Assembly (NCBI GenBank): GCA_964565645.1
Contig: CAZMFQ010000003.1
Span: 62,001 to 126,000, forward strand
Origin: JAHIQC01 sp964565645
GTDB lineage: Bacteria; Actinomycetota; Coriobacteriia; Anaerosomatales; JAHIQC01
DNA length: 64,000 nt
Direction: 5' to 3'
The position numbers and the translations under genes are program-made. A model generated the notes under the pieces. It saw only the letters and a program-made list of their open reading frames with translations, was not told the DNA's origin and ran no database searches. Numbering within the stretch: the stretch's first letter is position 1; every line of letters begins with the position of its first letter. Below, piece by piece: positions 32,421-41,342 of this stretch.

Positions 32421-33716
32421 ATGTCGAGAACAACTGACACACACGCCCCCGAGCAGGGCTCCGGGCGGAGCGACCTGTACCGGATCGTCGGTGCGCGCTT
32501 CCTGTCACGCGCCGGAAGCGAGGCCGCGTTCTTCGTCGGGATCTGGGGCAAGGCCGCGTTCCAACTCTCCGCCAACGCTTCACAACTCGCGTTGCTCATG
32601 TTCACGGTCGCTGTGAGCTCGATCATCGGCAGCTTCATGGCCGGCGCCCTCGTGGACCGTTGGGGTCCTCGCAGGGTTCTCGCGACCTTCGAGGTCCTGT
32701 TCGTGCCCGCCGCTCTCGCGGTCGCGCTCGCCCGTGACATGAACCAGCTCACCGCGCTGGTGGGCGTGTGGGCGTTCGTTGGCGCGCCGGTGGTCACGGC
32801 GAGCGGTTCCTTTGCGCCGTTCCTCAAGAATACCGACCTGCCTCTCGAGAGGATCAACGCATGGATCGAAGGCGGCGCCTCCATGGCGTTCGCGGTGGGC
32901 CCCGCGATGGGCGCGCTGCTCGTGCGCTACGCGACCGTCGACTGGGTGTTCGTTCTCGACGCGGTCACCTCACTCGTCGCGGCCGCGATGGTCTGGAAGG
33001 TCGACGTACGCATGCCGGAGCGCGCGGCGGCGGCCGACAAGCATCCCTTCGCCGAGTTCTCCGAGGGCCTGCGAACCGTCTACCGGTACCGCCCCTTGCG
33101 CTACTACGTGCTGAGCGGCTCGCTCGTCTGGCTCGCGTTCGGCGCGTTCGGCGCGCTCGAGCCTCTGTTCTTCCGTGACGTCGTGGGCACGAGCGTCGAG
33201 ACGCTGGGGTGGATGAACTCCATGTTCGGCCTCGGCTTCATCATCGGCGCCGCGCTACTGCCGCGGATGCCGCGTCGGTTGTTCTCGGCACGCGGTCTCG
33301 CACTCACAGTGGGGCTTGTCGGCATGGGGACGGCGCTCTACGTCGGGTCCTCGGACCTGCGGATCATCGCTGTCGGCGCGCTGTTCTGGGCGGCGGTCAT
33401 CGGCCTGATGGAACCCCTGCTGCGCACGCTCATCCACCGCGACTCCCCTCCCGAGGTCGTCGGACGCGTCGTGGGGGCATCCGAGGTGCATCGCCGTGTC
33501 GGCGAACTGTTGCCGCTGGGCTTCGCGCCCGCCCTCGCCGGGCGCTTCGGCGTGCAGGCGGTCATGATCGCGGGTGGCCTGATCGCGACGCTGACCGCGG
33601 CGCTCTCATGGCGCGAAGCCGGTGCGGTGGACCGCCTGATCGGCCGAACGGGCGCGCTCCCCGAGGAGATTCAGCACCTTCAGAGCACCGACGAGCCGAT
33701 CTCGCCCAACCGCTAG
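32421..33716 (+). CDS. Major facilitator superfamily transporter
   Basis: 431 residues, about twelve hydrophobic segments. The loop 2-3 MFS motif is seen as GALVDRWGPRRVL and a related pattern follows the mid-loop (LPRMPRRLFSARGLAL). A long cytoplasmic loop with charged residues separates the halves. It resembles macrolide/multidrug effluxers of the MefA/TetV type; the substrate is unknown. ATG 32421 with GAGGA upstream; the longer frame lacks a ribosome site. No regulator is adjacent. Confidence 0.85.
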   Translation: MSRTTDTHAPEQGSGRSDLYRIVGARFLSRAGSEAAFFVGIWGKAAFQLSANASQLALLMFTVAVSSIIGSFMAGALVDRWGPRRVLATFEVLFVPAALAVALARDMNQLTALVGVWAFVGAPVVTASGSFAPFLKNTDLPLERINAWIEGGASMAFAVGPAMGALLVRYATVDWVFVLDAVTSLVAAAMVWKVDVRMPERAAAADKHPFAEFSEGLRTVYRYRPLRYYVLSGSLVWLAFGAFGALEPLFFRDVVGTSVETLGWMNSMFGLGFIIGAALLPRMPRRLFSARGLALTVGLVGMGTALYVGSSDLRIIAVGALFWAAVIGLMEPLLRTLIHRDSPPEVVGRVVGASEVHRRVGELLPLGFAPALAGRFGVQAVMIAGGLIATLTAALSWREAGAVDRLIGRTGALPEEIQHLQSTDEPISPNR

Positions 33717-33774
33717 GGACGCGTACCGCTCTCGGGTACACTCCTCGGCAGGTATGACGGGGAGGGACGACGAG

Positions 33775-35568
33775 ATGCCGCACGGATCCGAACACGAACA
33801 GCCGCCGGCCGAGCGGCCGACCAACCGCCTGCGCGACTCCCGCTCCCCGTACCTGGCGGCGCACGCCCACGACCCCGTGAAATGGCGCCCGTGGGGCAGC
33901 GTCGCGCTCGGACGCGCGCAACGGCTCGATCGGCCGCTTCTGATCTCCATCGGCTACCAGTCCTGCCACTGGTGTCATGTGATGCAGCGCGAATCGTTCA
34001 TGGACGCCGACCTCGCCGGGTTCATCAACCGCCACTTCGTGCCGGTCAAGATCGACCGCGAGCTGCGCCCCGACCTCGACGCGCTATACATGTCCTTCGT
34101 CACCGCGACGACGGGCTCGGGAGGATGGCCGCTCACGGTCTTCGCCACCCCGGAAGGCGTCCCGTTCTTTGGCGGGACGTACTTCCCCCGCCAGTCCGCG
34201 GACCCCCGGATGCCGGACCTGCCCGGCGTCCTCGATGCGGTGCTGCGCGCATGGAAGCTCGAGAAGGCCGACACGATCGCCACCGCGAACGAGGCGCTCG
34301 CCTACCTCAAGTCCTCGTACGAGACGGTCGGTGCGCCCCTCGACCGCGCGCTGATCGACGAGGCCGCATCCGAGATCCTGCGTGCCGAGGACACTGCTCA
34401 CGGCGGGATCGGCTCCGCTCCCAAGTTCCCGCAGGCGCCGGCGTGCACGTTCCTGCTCGGCTACCACCGCCTGACCGGCGCGCCCGACGCACTGGCGATG
34501 GTCCGGCGCTGGATCGACACCATGCTCGGTGGCGGCATCTACGATCAGGCCGAGGGCGGGTTGTTCAGGTACGCGACCGACGAGTCGTGGACCCTGCCTC
34601 ACTTCGAGAAGATGCTCTACGACCAGGGCCTCCTACTCTCGACGCTCGCCGCCCTCCACGAACTTGCCCCCCAAGCCCGCTATGGGCGGGCGGCGCGCCA
34701 GACCGCGGAGTTCCTGCACACACGTCTTGCGCGGCCCGAAGGCGGGTTCTACTCCTCGCTCGACGCCGAGACCGACCACGTCGAGGGCGGGACCTACCTG
34801 TGGACCGCCGAGGAGCTTCTCGCCGTGCTCGACCAAGGCGAGCGTGAGACCGCACGGCGGGCGCTCGGGCTCGACGCGGGCGATGCGGAGCCCGGACGCC
34901 CGCAGGTCCTTGTGCGCCGCGGTGTCCCGGAACCCGACGCCGACGCGGTCGACGCGGTCGTAGCGAAGCTCGCCCGGGTACGCGCTTCGCGTCCGCAGCC
35001 TGCCCGCATCGAGAACACCATCGTGAGCTGGAACGCGTTCGCGGCGCGCGGGCTGATCGAATCGGGCGCGACGTTCGGCTCGGATGACCTGCTGTCGAGC
35101 GGAGTCTCGACGCTCGAGCACCTGCTGCGCACCGCCGTCGCGGGCGCGGGCGTCCGGCACGCCCTCGACGACGAGTCGGTCAGCAAGGTGCGGCTGCTCG
35201 AGGATGCCGCCGCGCTCACCGGCGCATGCATCGCCGCGTGGCGGGCCACCGGACGCAAGGAGCTCATGAAGACCGCTGAGCGCCTGCATCGTGACGCGGG
35301 CAAGCGCTTCGGCGCCGACGGGCGCATGCTCGCCTCCGCGGGCACATCGACGCTCCCCCTCGTACCGGTCGACCAGGCCGACGCGGCCGTGCCGTCAGGG
35401 GCGGCGATGTATGCCGAGAACGGTGCGCTGCTGTCCCGGCTCCTCGGCAAGCCCGGGTACGCCGAGGAGTCCTCTCGCGTGCTCCGGCAGTTCGAGCGGG
35501 CCGCGCGCGCCGTACCCGCGCTCGCCGGACACGCGCTCTACGCCGCGACACTGCTGGAAGACGCCTAG
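33775..35568 (+). CDS. YyaL/DUF255 thioredoxin-domain protein (SPATA20-like)
   Basis: 597 residues, typical length about 600-680. The N-terminal thioredoxin-like domain contains YQSCHWCHVMQRESF (Cys64, Cys67) and KIDRELRPDLD; GSGGWPLTVF and the GGTYFP block follow, then an (alpha/alpha)6 barrel-like half with GGIYDQAEGGLFRYATDESW and PHFEKMLYDQG. Function is unsettled; a redox or sugar-epimerase-like role has been proposed for relatives. ATG 33775 has GGGAGG at good distance; ATG 33754 does not. The stop shares CTAG with the convergent PAS gene. Confidence 0.87.
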   Translation: MPHGSEHEQPPAERPTNRLRDSRSPYLAAHAHDPVKWRPWGSVALGRAQRLDRPLLISIGYQSCHWCHVMQRESFMDADLAGFINRHFVPVKIDRELRPDLDALYMSFVTATTGSGGWPLTVFATPEGVPFFGGTYFPRQSADPRMPDLPGVLDAVLRAWKLEKADTIATANEALAYLKSSYETVGAPLDRALIDEAASEILRAEDTAHGGIGSAPKFPQAPACTFLLGYHRLTGAPDALAMVRRWIDTMLGGGIYDQAEGGLFRYATDESWTLPHFEKMLYDQGLLLSTLAALHELAPQARYGRAARQTAEFLHTRLARPEGGFYSSLDAETDHVEGGTYLWTAEELLAVLDQGERETARRALGLDAGDAEPGRPQVLVRRGVPEPDADAVDAVVAKLARVRASRPQPARIENTIVSWNAFAARGLIESGATFGSDDLLSSGVSTLEHLLRTAVAGAGVRHALDDESVSKVRLLEDAAALTGACIAAWRATGRKELMKTAERLHRDAGKRFGADGRMLASAGTSTLPLVPVDQADAAVPSGAAMYAENGALLSRLLGKPGYAEESSRVLRQFERAARAVPALAGHALYAATLLEDA

Positions 35569-36248
35569 CGCATCTGTGGGCGTTCGAAGCTCGCGACGAT
35601 CCCGCCGCCGCCGCCCGCGGAGTCCGCAAGAGCGGCGCCCGACATGCGGAGTTCGATGCGCCATCCGTTCGGCCACGTGAGCGAGAGCGGCACCACACGC
35701 TCGACGAGCGCATGTGCGACGCCTGAGAAGTCCAGTCTCGCATCCGCATTGTCGCGACCCGACTCGACCACAGACCAGCCCGGCGTGGAGATAGCGCCCG
35801 TCGTCGGGTCCTCGACAAGATCGAGCACGTCTTTGGCGACCTCGTTCGCGAAGGAGATGCGCCCCAGATCGTCGAGCAGCACGATCCCCGCAGGCGCTCC
35901 GTCGACGATCGTGAGCATCATGTCGAACGAACTCCTGAGCGCACGCTGGGCCCCTCGCAGATCGAGCAACTGCTGCTGGCGGTGCGCTGAGAAGATCGCC
36001 AGCACAGCCAACACCGGAAAGAGCATCTCGATGTAGCCCTCCAGTGACTCGAGCCGCTCGTTGAGCGCGAAGTAGGAGGTGACGTCGATCGCGAGCACGC
36101 AGACGAACACCGCCAGCGAAGCGATCGAGAAGCCCTTCGTCCATTTGTCGAACACCGTCTCGGAACTGGACGGCGCGGTCGCAAGGAACGCGATCCCCAG
36201 CCCGAAGCTCGCAAGTCCCAGGAAGTCCCCATATGCGGCCGCGACCAT
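35565..36248 (-). CDS. Membrane-PAS protein, module A (no output domain)
   Basis: 227 residues. About three membrane helices (FLGLASFGLGIAFLA, SIASLAVFVCVLAIDVTSYFAL, MLFPVLAVLAIFSA), a short coiled linker, then a PAS domain from about residue 108 (FDMMLTIVDGAPAGIVLLDDLGRISFANEVAKDVLDLVEDP). The protein ends after the PAS, so there is no kinase, cyclase or HTH. It is clearly paralogous to the gene at 49621. ATG 36248 overlaps the stop of the small membrane gene (TGATG). The likely role is signal perception passed to an unlinked partner. The stop lies in a CTAG shared with yyaL. Confidence 0.85.
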   Translation of the reverse strand: MVAAAYGDFLGLASFGLGIAFLATAPSSSETVFDKWTKGFSIASLAVFVCVLAIDVTSYFALNERLESLEGYIEMLFPVLAVLAIFSAHRQQQLLDLRGAQRALRSSFDMMLTIVDGAPAGIVLLDDLGRISFANEVAKDVLDLVEDPTTGAISTPGWSVVESGRDNADARLDFSGVAHALVERVVPLSLTWPNGWRIELRMSGAALADSAGGGGGIVASFERPQMR

Positions 36249-36538
36249 CAGATTCCCGCCCTGTCCCTGAGCGCGCCGGCACGCGTCTGGTACGCGCCGA
36301 CGGCGGCGAACACGCCCGCGATGCCGTACCCCCAGTGCTGCAAGTTGTTCAGAAGCGCCTGCGGCATGCCCGGAGATTCCTCGATCACCGACATCATCAT
36401 AGACAGGTATATGGCGCTCACGGCCACGCCGTAGAACAACCGACCATCAGACCGCCTGACCTGCCTGGTCAACGAGACCGCGATGGGCAACATCGCCAGC
36501 GCGATCGCCAGTCGCAGGACCTCACTCGGATTCGACAT
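36248..36538 (-). CDS. Small three-helix membrane protein, module A
   Basis: 96 residues with three hydrophobic segments (VLRLAIALAMLPIAVSL, LFYGVAVSAIYLSMMMSVI, GYGIAGVFAAVGAY). Conserved with the 95-residue protein at 50304: RLA-AL--LP---S--R--R, then LLNNLQHW versus LLNMFQHL. Always immediately upstream of and overlapping the membrane-PAS gene. I infer it supplies the first half of a split multi-helix sensor. No named family recognised. Confidence 0.8.
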   Translation of the reverse strand: MSNPSEVLRLAIALAMLPIAVSLTRQVRRSDGRLFYGVAVSAIYLSMMMSVIEESPGMPQALLNNLQHWGYGIAGVFAAVGAYQTRAGALRDRAGI

Positions 36539-36691
36539 TCCCTCTCCTCCACCCGCGCGTCCACCATCTCTGATTTCGGCACGTCAGGGGGTTTCTCCTA
36601 CAGGCGAGCGTACCGTATGGTGATACATGCGTCATCCGAGAGGACGAATCCGCGATAGCCATCCGAACGCACCCGACACGCAAGGAGCGTC

Positions 36692-37222
36692 ATGGATCCC
36701 TGGAAGATCGACCCGGTGTTCTCATCGGTGACCTTCTCCATCCCGAACCTCGGCGATGCCACGGTCAAGGGACGCTTCTCCGAGTGGGACGGCCGCATGG
36801 AGCTCGACGCGGATGGCACCCCGGCTCCCACGATCTGGATGTCGATCGCCGCATCGGGCCTGAGCACCGGAGACCCCGCACTGGACGCCGAGGCGACCAG
36901 CCCGCGTTTCCTGGACGCCGAGCGACATCCGAGGATCGAGTTCAGCGGCTCCGAGATCCTCGACAGGACCGAAGACAGTGCGGTCCTGCGGGGGGACCTG
37001 ACCGTCCGCGGCGTGACGGCACCAATCGAGGTTACCGCGACACTCGAGGGCCGCGCTCGCGACCTGGACGGCACCGAGCGCATGAGCTACGAGGTCTCGG
37101 CCCGCGTATCCCGAAGCGCGTTCGGACTGCTATGGCACCCCGCGCTCGAGAACGTGGCGGGGTTCGTGATCGGCGACATCGTCCAGATCACGGCGGATGT
37201 CGAGTTCGTCAGGGACGAATAG
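36692..37222 (+). CDS. YceI family protein
   Basis: 176 residues, lipocalin-like. WKIDPVFSSVTFSIPNLGDATVKGRFSEWDG is the family opening, LSTGDPALDAEATSPRFLDAERHPRIEF the centre and LTVRGVTAPIEVTATL the next strand block. Members bind polyisoprenoid or amphiphilic molecules. No signal peptide, so a cytoplasmic member. ATG 36692 with AAGGAG upstream. The deacetylase gene starts 1 base after its stop, so the two form an operon. Confidence 0.92.
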   Translation: MDPWKIDPVFSSVTFSIPNLGDATVKGRFSEWDGRMELDADGTPAPTIWMSIAASGLSTGDPALDAEATSPRFLDAERHPRIEFSGSEILDRTEDSAVLRGDLTVRGVTAPIEVTATLEGRARDLDGTERMSYEVSARVSRSAFGLLWHPALENVAGFVIGDIVQITADVEFVRDE

Positions 37223-37223
37223 C

Positions 37224-38357
37224 ATGCGGGTGGCCCTCGCATACGACGATGCGATGACCGCCTATCGCTTCCCCGAGCCGCACCCCATGCGACCGGAACG
37301 GTTCTCCTCGGCGGTCGAGCTCATCCGCGACCAGGGGCTGGTCGTCGAAACGCGTGGGACCCGGGATGTGCGGCGAGCGATGCTCCTCAGCTGCCCTCCG
37401 GCCGACGACGACCTGCTGCGGATGGTCCATGACCGCGCATTGATCGATGCGGTCCGAGCGGCCGGGTCCGCAGGGCATCCAGGCGACGAGGCGCGGCCGG
37501 CCGCGGAACTCGCGACCCATTTCGGGATCGGGCCGGGAGACACGCCGGCGTTCCCGGGTATGCACGAAGCCGCCGCGCTCGCTGTGGGCGGCACCGTCGC
37601 GGCGATGCAGGCGGTACTGGCGGGCGAAACGGTCCGAACGATGAGCCCGGCGGGCGGCCTTCACCACGCCCACCGGTCCCGGGTGGCCGGGTTCTGTGTC
37701 TACAACGATTGTGCTGTCGCGATCGAGCGGGCCACACGCGAGCACGCGGGGCTGCGCGTGGCCTACGTCGACATCGACGCGCACCACGGCGACGGCGTGC
37801 AGGAGGCATTCGACGAGCGGTCGGACGTGCTCACGCTCTCCATACACGAATCGGGCAGGTACCTCTACCCTGGCACGGGGGCCACACGCGATATAGGCAC
37901 CGGAGCGGGCACGGGCTTCGCACTCAACGTCCCGCTACCGCCGTTCGCCGGAGACACGTGCTATGAACTGGTGCTCACGCAGGTCGTCGCACCGGCGCTC
38001 GAGCGGTTCTCGCCGGACATCCTGTTCGTCCAGGGAGGCGCCGATGCACACCGGGAAGATCCGCTGACCCACCTCGACCTGACCGTCGACGGCTACGCGC
38101 GTGCCATCTCGCACCTCGTGACGTTGGCCGACGACCTGTGCGGCGGGCGCATCGTGCTCACCGGAGGTGGCGGCTACGAGTACCGCGTGGTGGTACCGAG
38201 GATGTGGGCGACGGCCTTCGCGATACTGTGCGACGAACCGGTCAGCTCGTGGCCGGAGCGCGTCGAGCCCCCCGAGCGCGCGATTCAGGACGAAGCGCAG
38301 AGCCTCACCTTGCGCACTATCTCTGAACTGCGAGGACTCCATCCGCTCCTCGCCTGA
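37224..38357 (+). CDS. AcuC-type histone-deacetylase-family protein
   Basis: 377 residues. MSPAGGLHHAHRSRVAGFCVYNDCAVAI holds the active-site His pair, VAYVDIDAHHGDGVQEAF two zinc ligands (Asp, His), FVQGGADAH the third (Asp), and LTGGGGYEYRVV the catalytic-loop glycines. In bacteria such enzymes deacetylate acetyl-CoA synthetase or polyamines. ATG 37224 is preferred, with AGGGA upstream. Operon with yceI; no acs gene here. Confidence 0.9.
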   Translation: MRVALAYDDAMTAYRFPEPHPMRPERFSSAVELIRDQGLVVETRGTRDVRRAMLLSCPPADDDLLRMVHDRALIDAVRAAGSAGHPGDEARPAAELATHFGIGPGDTPAFPGMHEAAALAVGGTVAAMQAVLAGETVRTMSPAGGLHHAHRSRVAGFCVYNDCAVAIERATREHAGLRVAYVDIDAHHGDGVQEAFDERSDVLTLSIHESGRYLYPGTGATRDIGTGAGTGFALNVPLPPFAGDTCYELVLTQVVAPALERFSPDILFVQGGADAHREDPLTHLDLTVDGYARAISHLVTLADDLCGGRIVLTGGGGYEYRVVVPRMWATAFAILCDEPVSSWPERVEPPERAIQDEAQSLTLRTISELRGLHPLLA

Positions 38358-38405
38358 AGAACCGTGTCACGGACCCGGCTTGCACGCCGGTGGCATGCTC
38401 TGTGC

Positions 38406-38708
38406 TATAGTTCAACGCCGTGCCCGGGAACACAGGTCGCCACTGCCCACGAAGCGCAGTGACACCGCCCGAACCGATACGGCCGCTGCTGCGGCCTGAA
38501 CCGTAGCCTCGAAGGCCAACGCCTGACCGGTGACCGAGCACTGAGAAACGGCATATCGCATGCGCCCGGATCATCCGGAGCGCCCGCGCCTCTCCAAGCG
38601 AGACGCGCACGTCGCCGCATTCACCATCCGCGCACACATCCCTCGGGCATCCTATTGCCCTTGTGTGCCCGCGGCGGCGGTACTTGTCCCCGTACTAGGA
38701 GGAACTGC
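38406..38708 (+). promoter_or_regulatory. Promoter and long 5' leader of the lysozyme-like gene
   Basis: An extended -10 (TGCTATAGT, -10 hexamer 38406-38411) predicts a start near 38418 and an untranslated leader of about 290 bases. The first half holds several GC-rich hairpins, including GGCCGCTGCTGCGGCC and a GCAGTGACACCGCCCGAACCG segment, then CCTGAACCGTAGCCTCGAAGGC. The last element loosely resembles the CCGAACCCGTCAGCTAACCTCGTAGGC end of ydaO (c-di-AMP) riboswitches, which control wall hydrolases in actinobacteria, but the match is partial. No open frame explains the stretch 38358-38708. Confidence 0.45.
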
Positions 38709-39398
38709 ATGAGTAAACGCCTATTGACCGTTGTGGCACTGGCACTCGCCGGCGTGCTCGCGACCGCGACCCCGGCCTTCGCGGGCTCGTACAGCTCGCG
38801 GATCAGCCAGTACGTCGCCGCTCGACCCGCACAGGCCCACGTGGTCCAGATGGCTCTGGTCCGCGCCGGCTGGAGATATTCGACACCGGCGGACCGCACG
38901 CTGGTGCGTCAGGCCATCATGGTCTCCGCGGGAGAGAGCGGCATGAACCCGACGAACGACCGCAACAAGTCGTGCTCGGGTCTCTTCCAGATCTACAACG
39001 GCAAGGCAGCGTACGGCAGGTGGACCGCCGCCGAGTTGGCCAACGCCAAGACTCGCGACCATTACACCCTGCAGGAGCGCCCGTGGAGGTTCGGCAACGT
39101 ACGGAAATACGAGAACGGCGCCTACCTGGGAACCGGCTACGGCTGGTATCAGAAGCCGGGTACCACGGGCACCAAGGCGACCGACTACCTGTACGGCAAG
39201 GTCCGAGTGTATGCCAACGGTGCGCCTGCGGGCGTGGGTATGGGCTACTATCGGGGCGCCACAGTGACCTACGCCACCCCGAAGGTCGGCGAGTACAAGA
39301 TATTCAACCCGGTGTTCAACGCCGAGATAGCCAAGCGGATGCATGCATCCCGCGGCTGGCGCCCGTGGACGGTCGCGCGCAAGCTGGGCTACCGATAG
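38709..39398 (+). CDS. Secreted lysozyme-fold (transglycosylase-like) protein
   Basis: 229 residues. Signal peptide (LLTVVALALAGVLATATPAFA), then a lytic-transglycosylase-like core: IMVSAGESGMNPTNDRNKSCSGLFQI, with Glu of AGESG as the predicted catalytic acid and SGLFQI as the substrate groove. The rest (YGKVRVYANGAPAGVGMGYYRG) is beta-rich and family-specific. Probably remodels peptidoglycan. ATG 38709 with a perfect AGGAGG site. Preceded by a long leader and followed by a strong bidirectional hairpin. Confidence 0.85.
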   Translation: MSKRLLTVVALALAGVLATATPAFAGSYSSRISQYVAARPAQAHVVQMALVRAGWRYSTPADRTLVRQAIMVSAGESGMNPTNDRNKSCSGLFQIYNGKAAYGRWTAAELANAKTRDHYTLQERPWRFGNVRKYENGAYLGTGYGWYQKPGTTGTKATDYLYGKVRVYANGAPAGVGMGYYRGATVTYATPKVGEYKIFNPVFNAEIAKRMHASRGWRPWTVARKLGYR

Positions 39399-39440
39399 AC
39401 ACGACGCACGCCCGGGCGTGCATGTGAGCACGACCCTGAC

Positions 39441-39474
39441 CGACAGGCGTGGCACTCAGGTGCTACGCCTGTCG
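39441..39474. terminator. Bidirectional hairpin between the lysozyme-like gene and a histidine kinase
   Basis: CGACAGGCGT-x-GCAC and GTGC-x-ACGCCTGTCG form a 14-bp stem with one mismatch and a TCAG loop. The structure contains the kinase stop codon and its last codons. A second perfect palindrome, GCACGCCCGGGCGTGC, lies just upstream at about 39408-39423. Confidence 0.65.
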
Positions 39475-40878
39475 TGCGTAGCGGCGCGGCAACACGAGCC
39501 TGAACACAGAGCCCACTCCGTGCGACGACTCGGCCTCGATGCGACCGCCGAGCATCTGGGCGAGCCGCAAGGCGACGCTCAGCCCGAGTCCGGTGCCGCT
39601 GTGCTTCGTGCCATCCTGCTTGGGGGCCTGATAGAACTCCTCGAAGACGCGACTCAGTTCCCCGTCGGTCATGCCCACGCCGGTGTCGCTGACCTCGAAA
39701 CGGATGGCATCGCCCTCGCACTCGGCGACGTCGATCCCGACCTCGCCGGTCTCCGTGAACTTGACGGCGTTCCCAAGGATCGTGAGCAGCAGTTGCTGCA
39801 CACGCAGGGGATCAGAGTACATCCGCTCACAGCCCGGAGCGACCTGCACGGCAAGCGCGAGGCCCCTCTCGTCGGCGATCGGGCGGATCATGTTCACCAC
39901 GCTCTCGACCAGCGTCACCAGGTCGAAATCACGTGGCTCCACGTCGAGCATCCCGTCCTCGGCTTGTGAGAACTCGAGGATCTGCTCCACGAGCTCGAGC
40001 AGATGTCGGCCCGCGCTTCCGATGAGTTCGACCTGCATGAGTTGCTCCTCGGAAAGCGGGTCGTGCCGCTGCTGGCCGAGCAGGCCGGAGAATCCGATCA
40101 CCGAGTTGAGCGGGGTACGAAGTTCGTGGCTCATCGCCGCGAGGAACTCGCTCTTGGCCTGGTTCGCGCGGACGAGTTCGTCCGTCCGCTGCGCGACGAG
40201 GGATTCCAGCCGGCCCCGGTATTCCTCGAGTTCGGCTTCGCGACGAAGCAGCCGTCGCGTCGCTGCGGAGTGCTCGAGTGAGACACAGAAGAACACCACA
40301 CACAGGTTGACTGCGGTCGTTCCGAGCCACGGCGCAACAGGCGGAGAGGCGTCAGGCGGCAGGCCTATGAAGCGCAACCAGTTCACGGCCGCGGCGACGC
40401 CGACCACCAGTATGGCGATGAGGCCGTAGTACGCCGAGCCGCCGATGGCCTTGAAGCGGGCGGGACGTGAGAGACCGACGATCACGCTGCCGAACAGCAG
40501 GGTGTTCTCGAGCACGATCGTGATCACACCGGCGGCCGGCGTGAAGATGTAGACGACCCACAAGGCCGCGCCTGCCGCGACCACCGTCCCCCCGACCCGT
40601 TTGGCGTCGAAAGCCGCGAAGTAGCTGAACACGCCAAGAATCAACAGAGTCGGACCCACGAGCTGGGCGGCCGCAAAACCGGCCTCGAGGAGCGAGCTCG
40701 GCAGCGAGGGGAACTCGGACACGGCCAGGAACAACAGCGGGGCCAGCCCGTTTATCGCCCAACCCGCACAGAACAGAAAGAGGTATCGCGGCTCGCGGCT
40801 ACGGAGATAGAACCCGATGTAGAGCACGAGTCCGGCCAGACTGATCGAAGCCAGTACGAGCATCGCGTACGCCAGCAA
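39463..40878 (-). CDS. Membrane histidine kinase, orphan (six-to-seven-helix sensor)
   Basis: About 471 residues. Roughly six to seven membrane helices occupy residues 1-215, then a coiled coil (RREAELEEYRGRLESLVAQRTDEL), HisKA with phospho-acceptor in FLAAMSHELRTPLNSVIGFSG, and an intact HATPase: NAVKFTETGEVGI, DTGVGMTDGELSRVFEEFYQ, GTGLGLSVALRLAQMLGG. No receiver domain and no response regulator nearby. The TTG at 40878 is preferred because GGGGGTGA lies at good distance; ATG 40863 is possible. It converges with the lysozyme-like gene. Confidence 0.88.
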   Translation of the reverse strand: MLAYAMLVLASISLAGLVLYIGFYLRSREPRYLFLFCAGWAINGLAPLLFLAVSEFPSLPSSLLEAGFAAAQLVGPTLLILGVFSYFAAFDAKRVGGTVVAAGAALWVVYIFTPAAGVITIVLENTLLFGSVIVGLSRPARFKAIGGSAYYGLIAILVVGVAAAVNWLRFIGLPPDASPPVAPWLGTTAVNLCVVFFCVSLEHSAATRRLLRREAELEEYRGRLESLVAQRTDELVRANQAKSEFLAAMSHELRTPLNSVIGFSGLLGQQRHDPLSEEQLMQVELIGSAGRHLLELVEQILEFSQAEDGMLDVEPRDFDLVTLVESVVNMIRPIADERGLALAVQVAPGCERMYSDPLRVQQLLLTILGNAVKFTETGEVGIDVAECEGDAIRFEVSDTGVGMTDGELSRVFEEFYQAPKQDGTKHSGTGLGLSVALRLAQMLGGRIEAESSHGVGSVFRLVLPRRYARQA

Positions 40879-41025
40879 TACGTCACCCCCTGTCTCCCAT
40901 TCTACGGCAGACCCCTGACAACCCACCGAATATCCGACGAACGGACGACACGCTCCCCCATGTCTGGCAGGTCCGGAATCGGGCATACTCAATCTCGATC
41001 ACACAGAAGCGAAAGGCGGTCACGG

Positions 41026-41340
41026 ATGCTCGTGCGAATGGCTGGTTGCGACGCGGATATGGAGTTCTCGGAGGGCCTCCTCGACATGATCAAGCGCGCC
41101 GAAGCGGCGTTCCCCGCCCCTGAGTACGCGATCATGTTCGCCGATGCGCAGGATGAAGATGAGGACGACACACTCACCATCGCGCGACGCTACGCCGGCG
41201 TGCTGATCCCCATGGTGTACGTGACGATCGACGAGCTCGAGGACCTGGAGTCCGACGGCGAGGACTGGGTCGCCCGCATCGCAGCGGATCTGGCCAGGAC
41301 CCAGGAGCAGATCGAGACCGAACTCGACTCGGAAGACTGA
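41026..41340 (+). CDS. Small acidic protein, function unknown
   Basis: 104 residues, very acidic (ADAQDEDEDDTLTIARRY in the middle, ELDSED at the C-terminus). It shows no similarity I can name. It is not ubiquitin-like by eye: no C-terminal Gly-Gly. ATG 41026 lies after AAAGGCGG. The stop is 2 bases before the ThiF-like gene, so it is almost certainly co-expressed with it and may be a substrate or partner. Confidence 0.72.
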   Translation: MLVRMAGCDADMEFSEGLLDMIKRAEAAFPAPEYAIMFADAQDEDEDDTLTIARRYAGVLIPMVYVTIDELEDLESDGEDWVARIAADLARTQEQIETELDSED

Positions 41341-41342
41341 TC

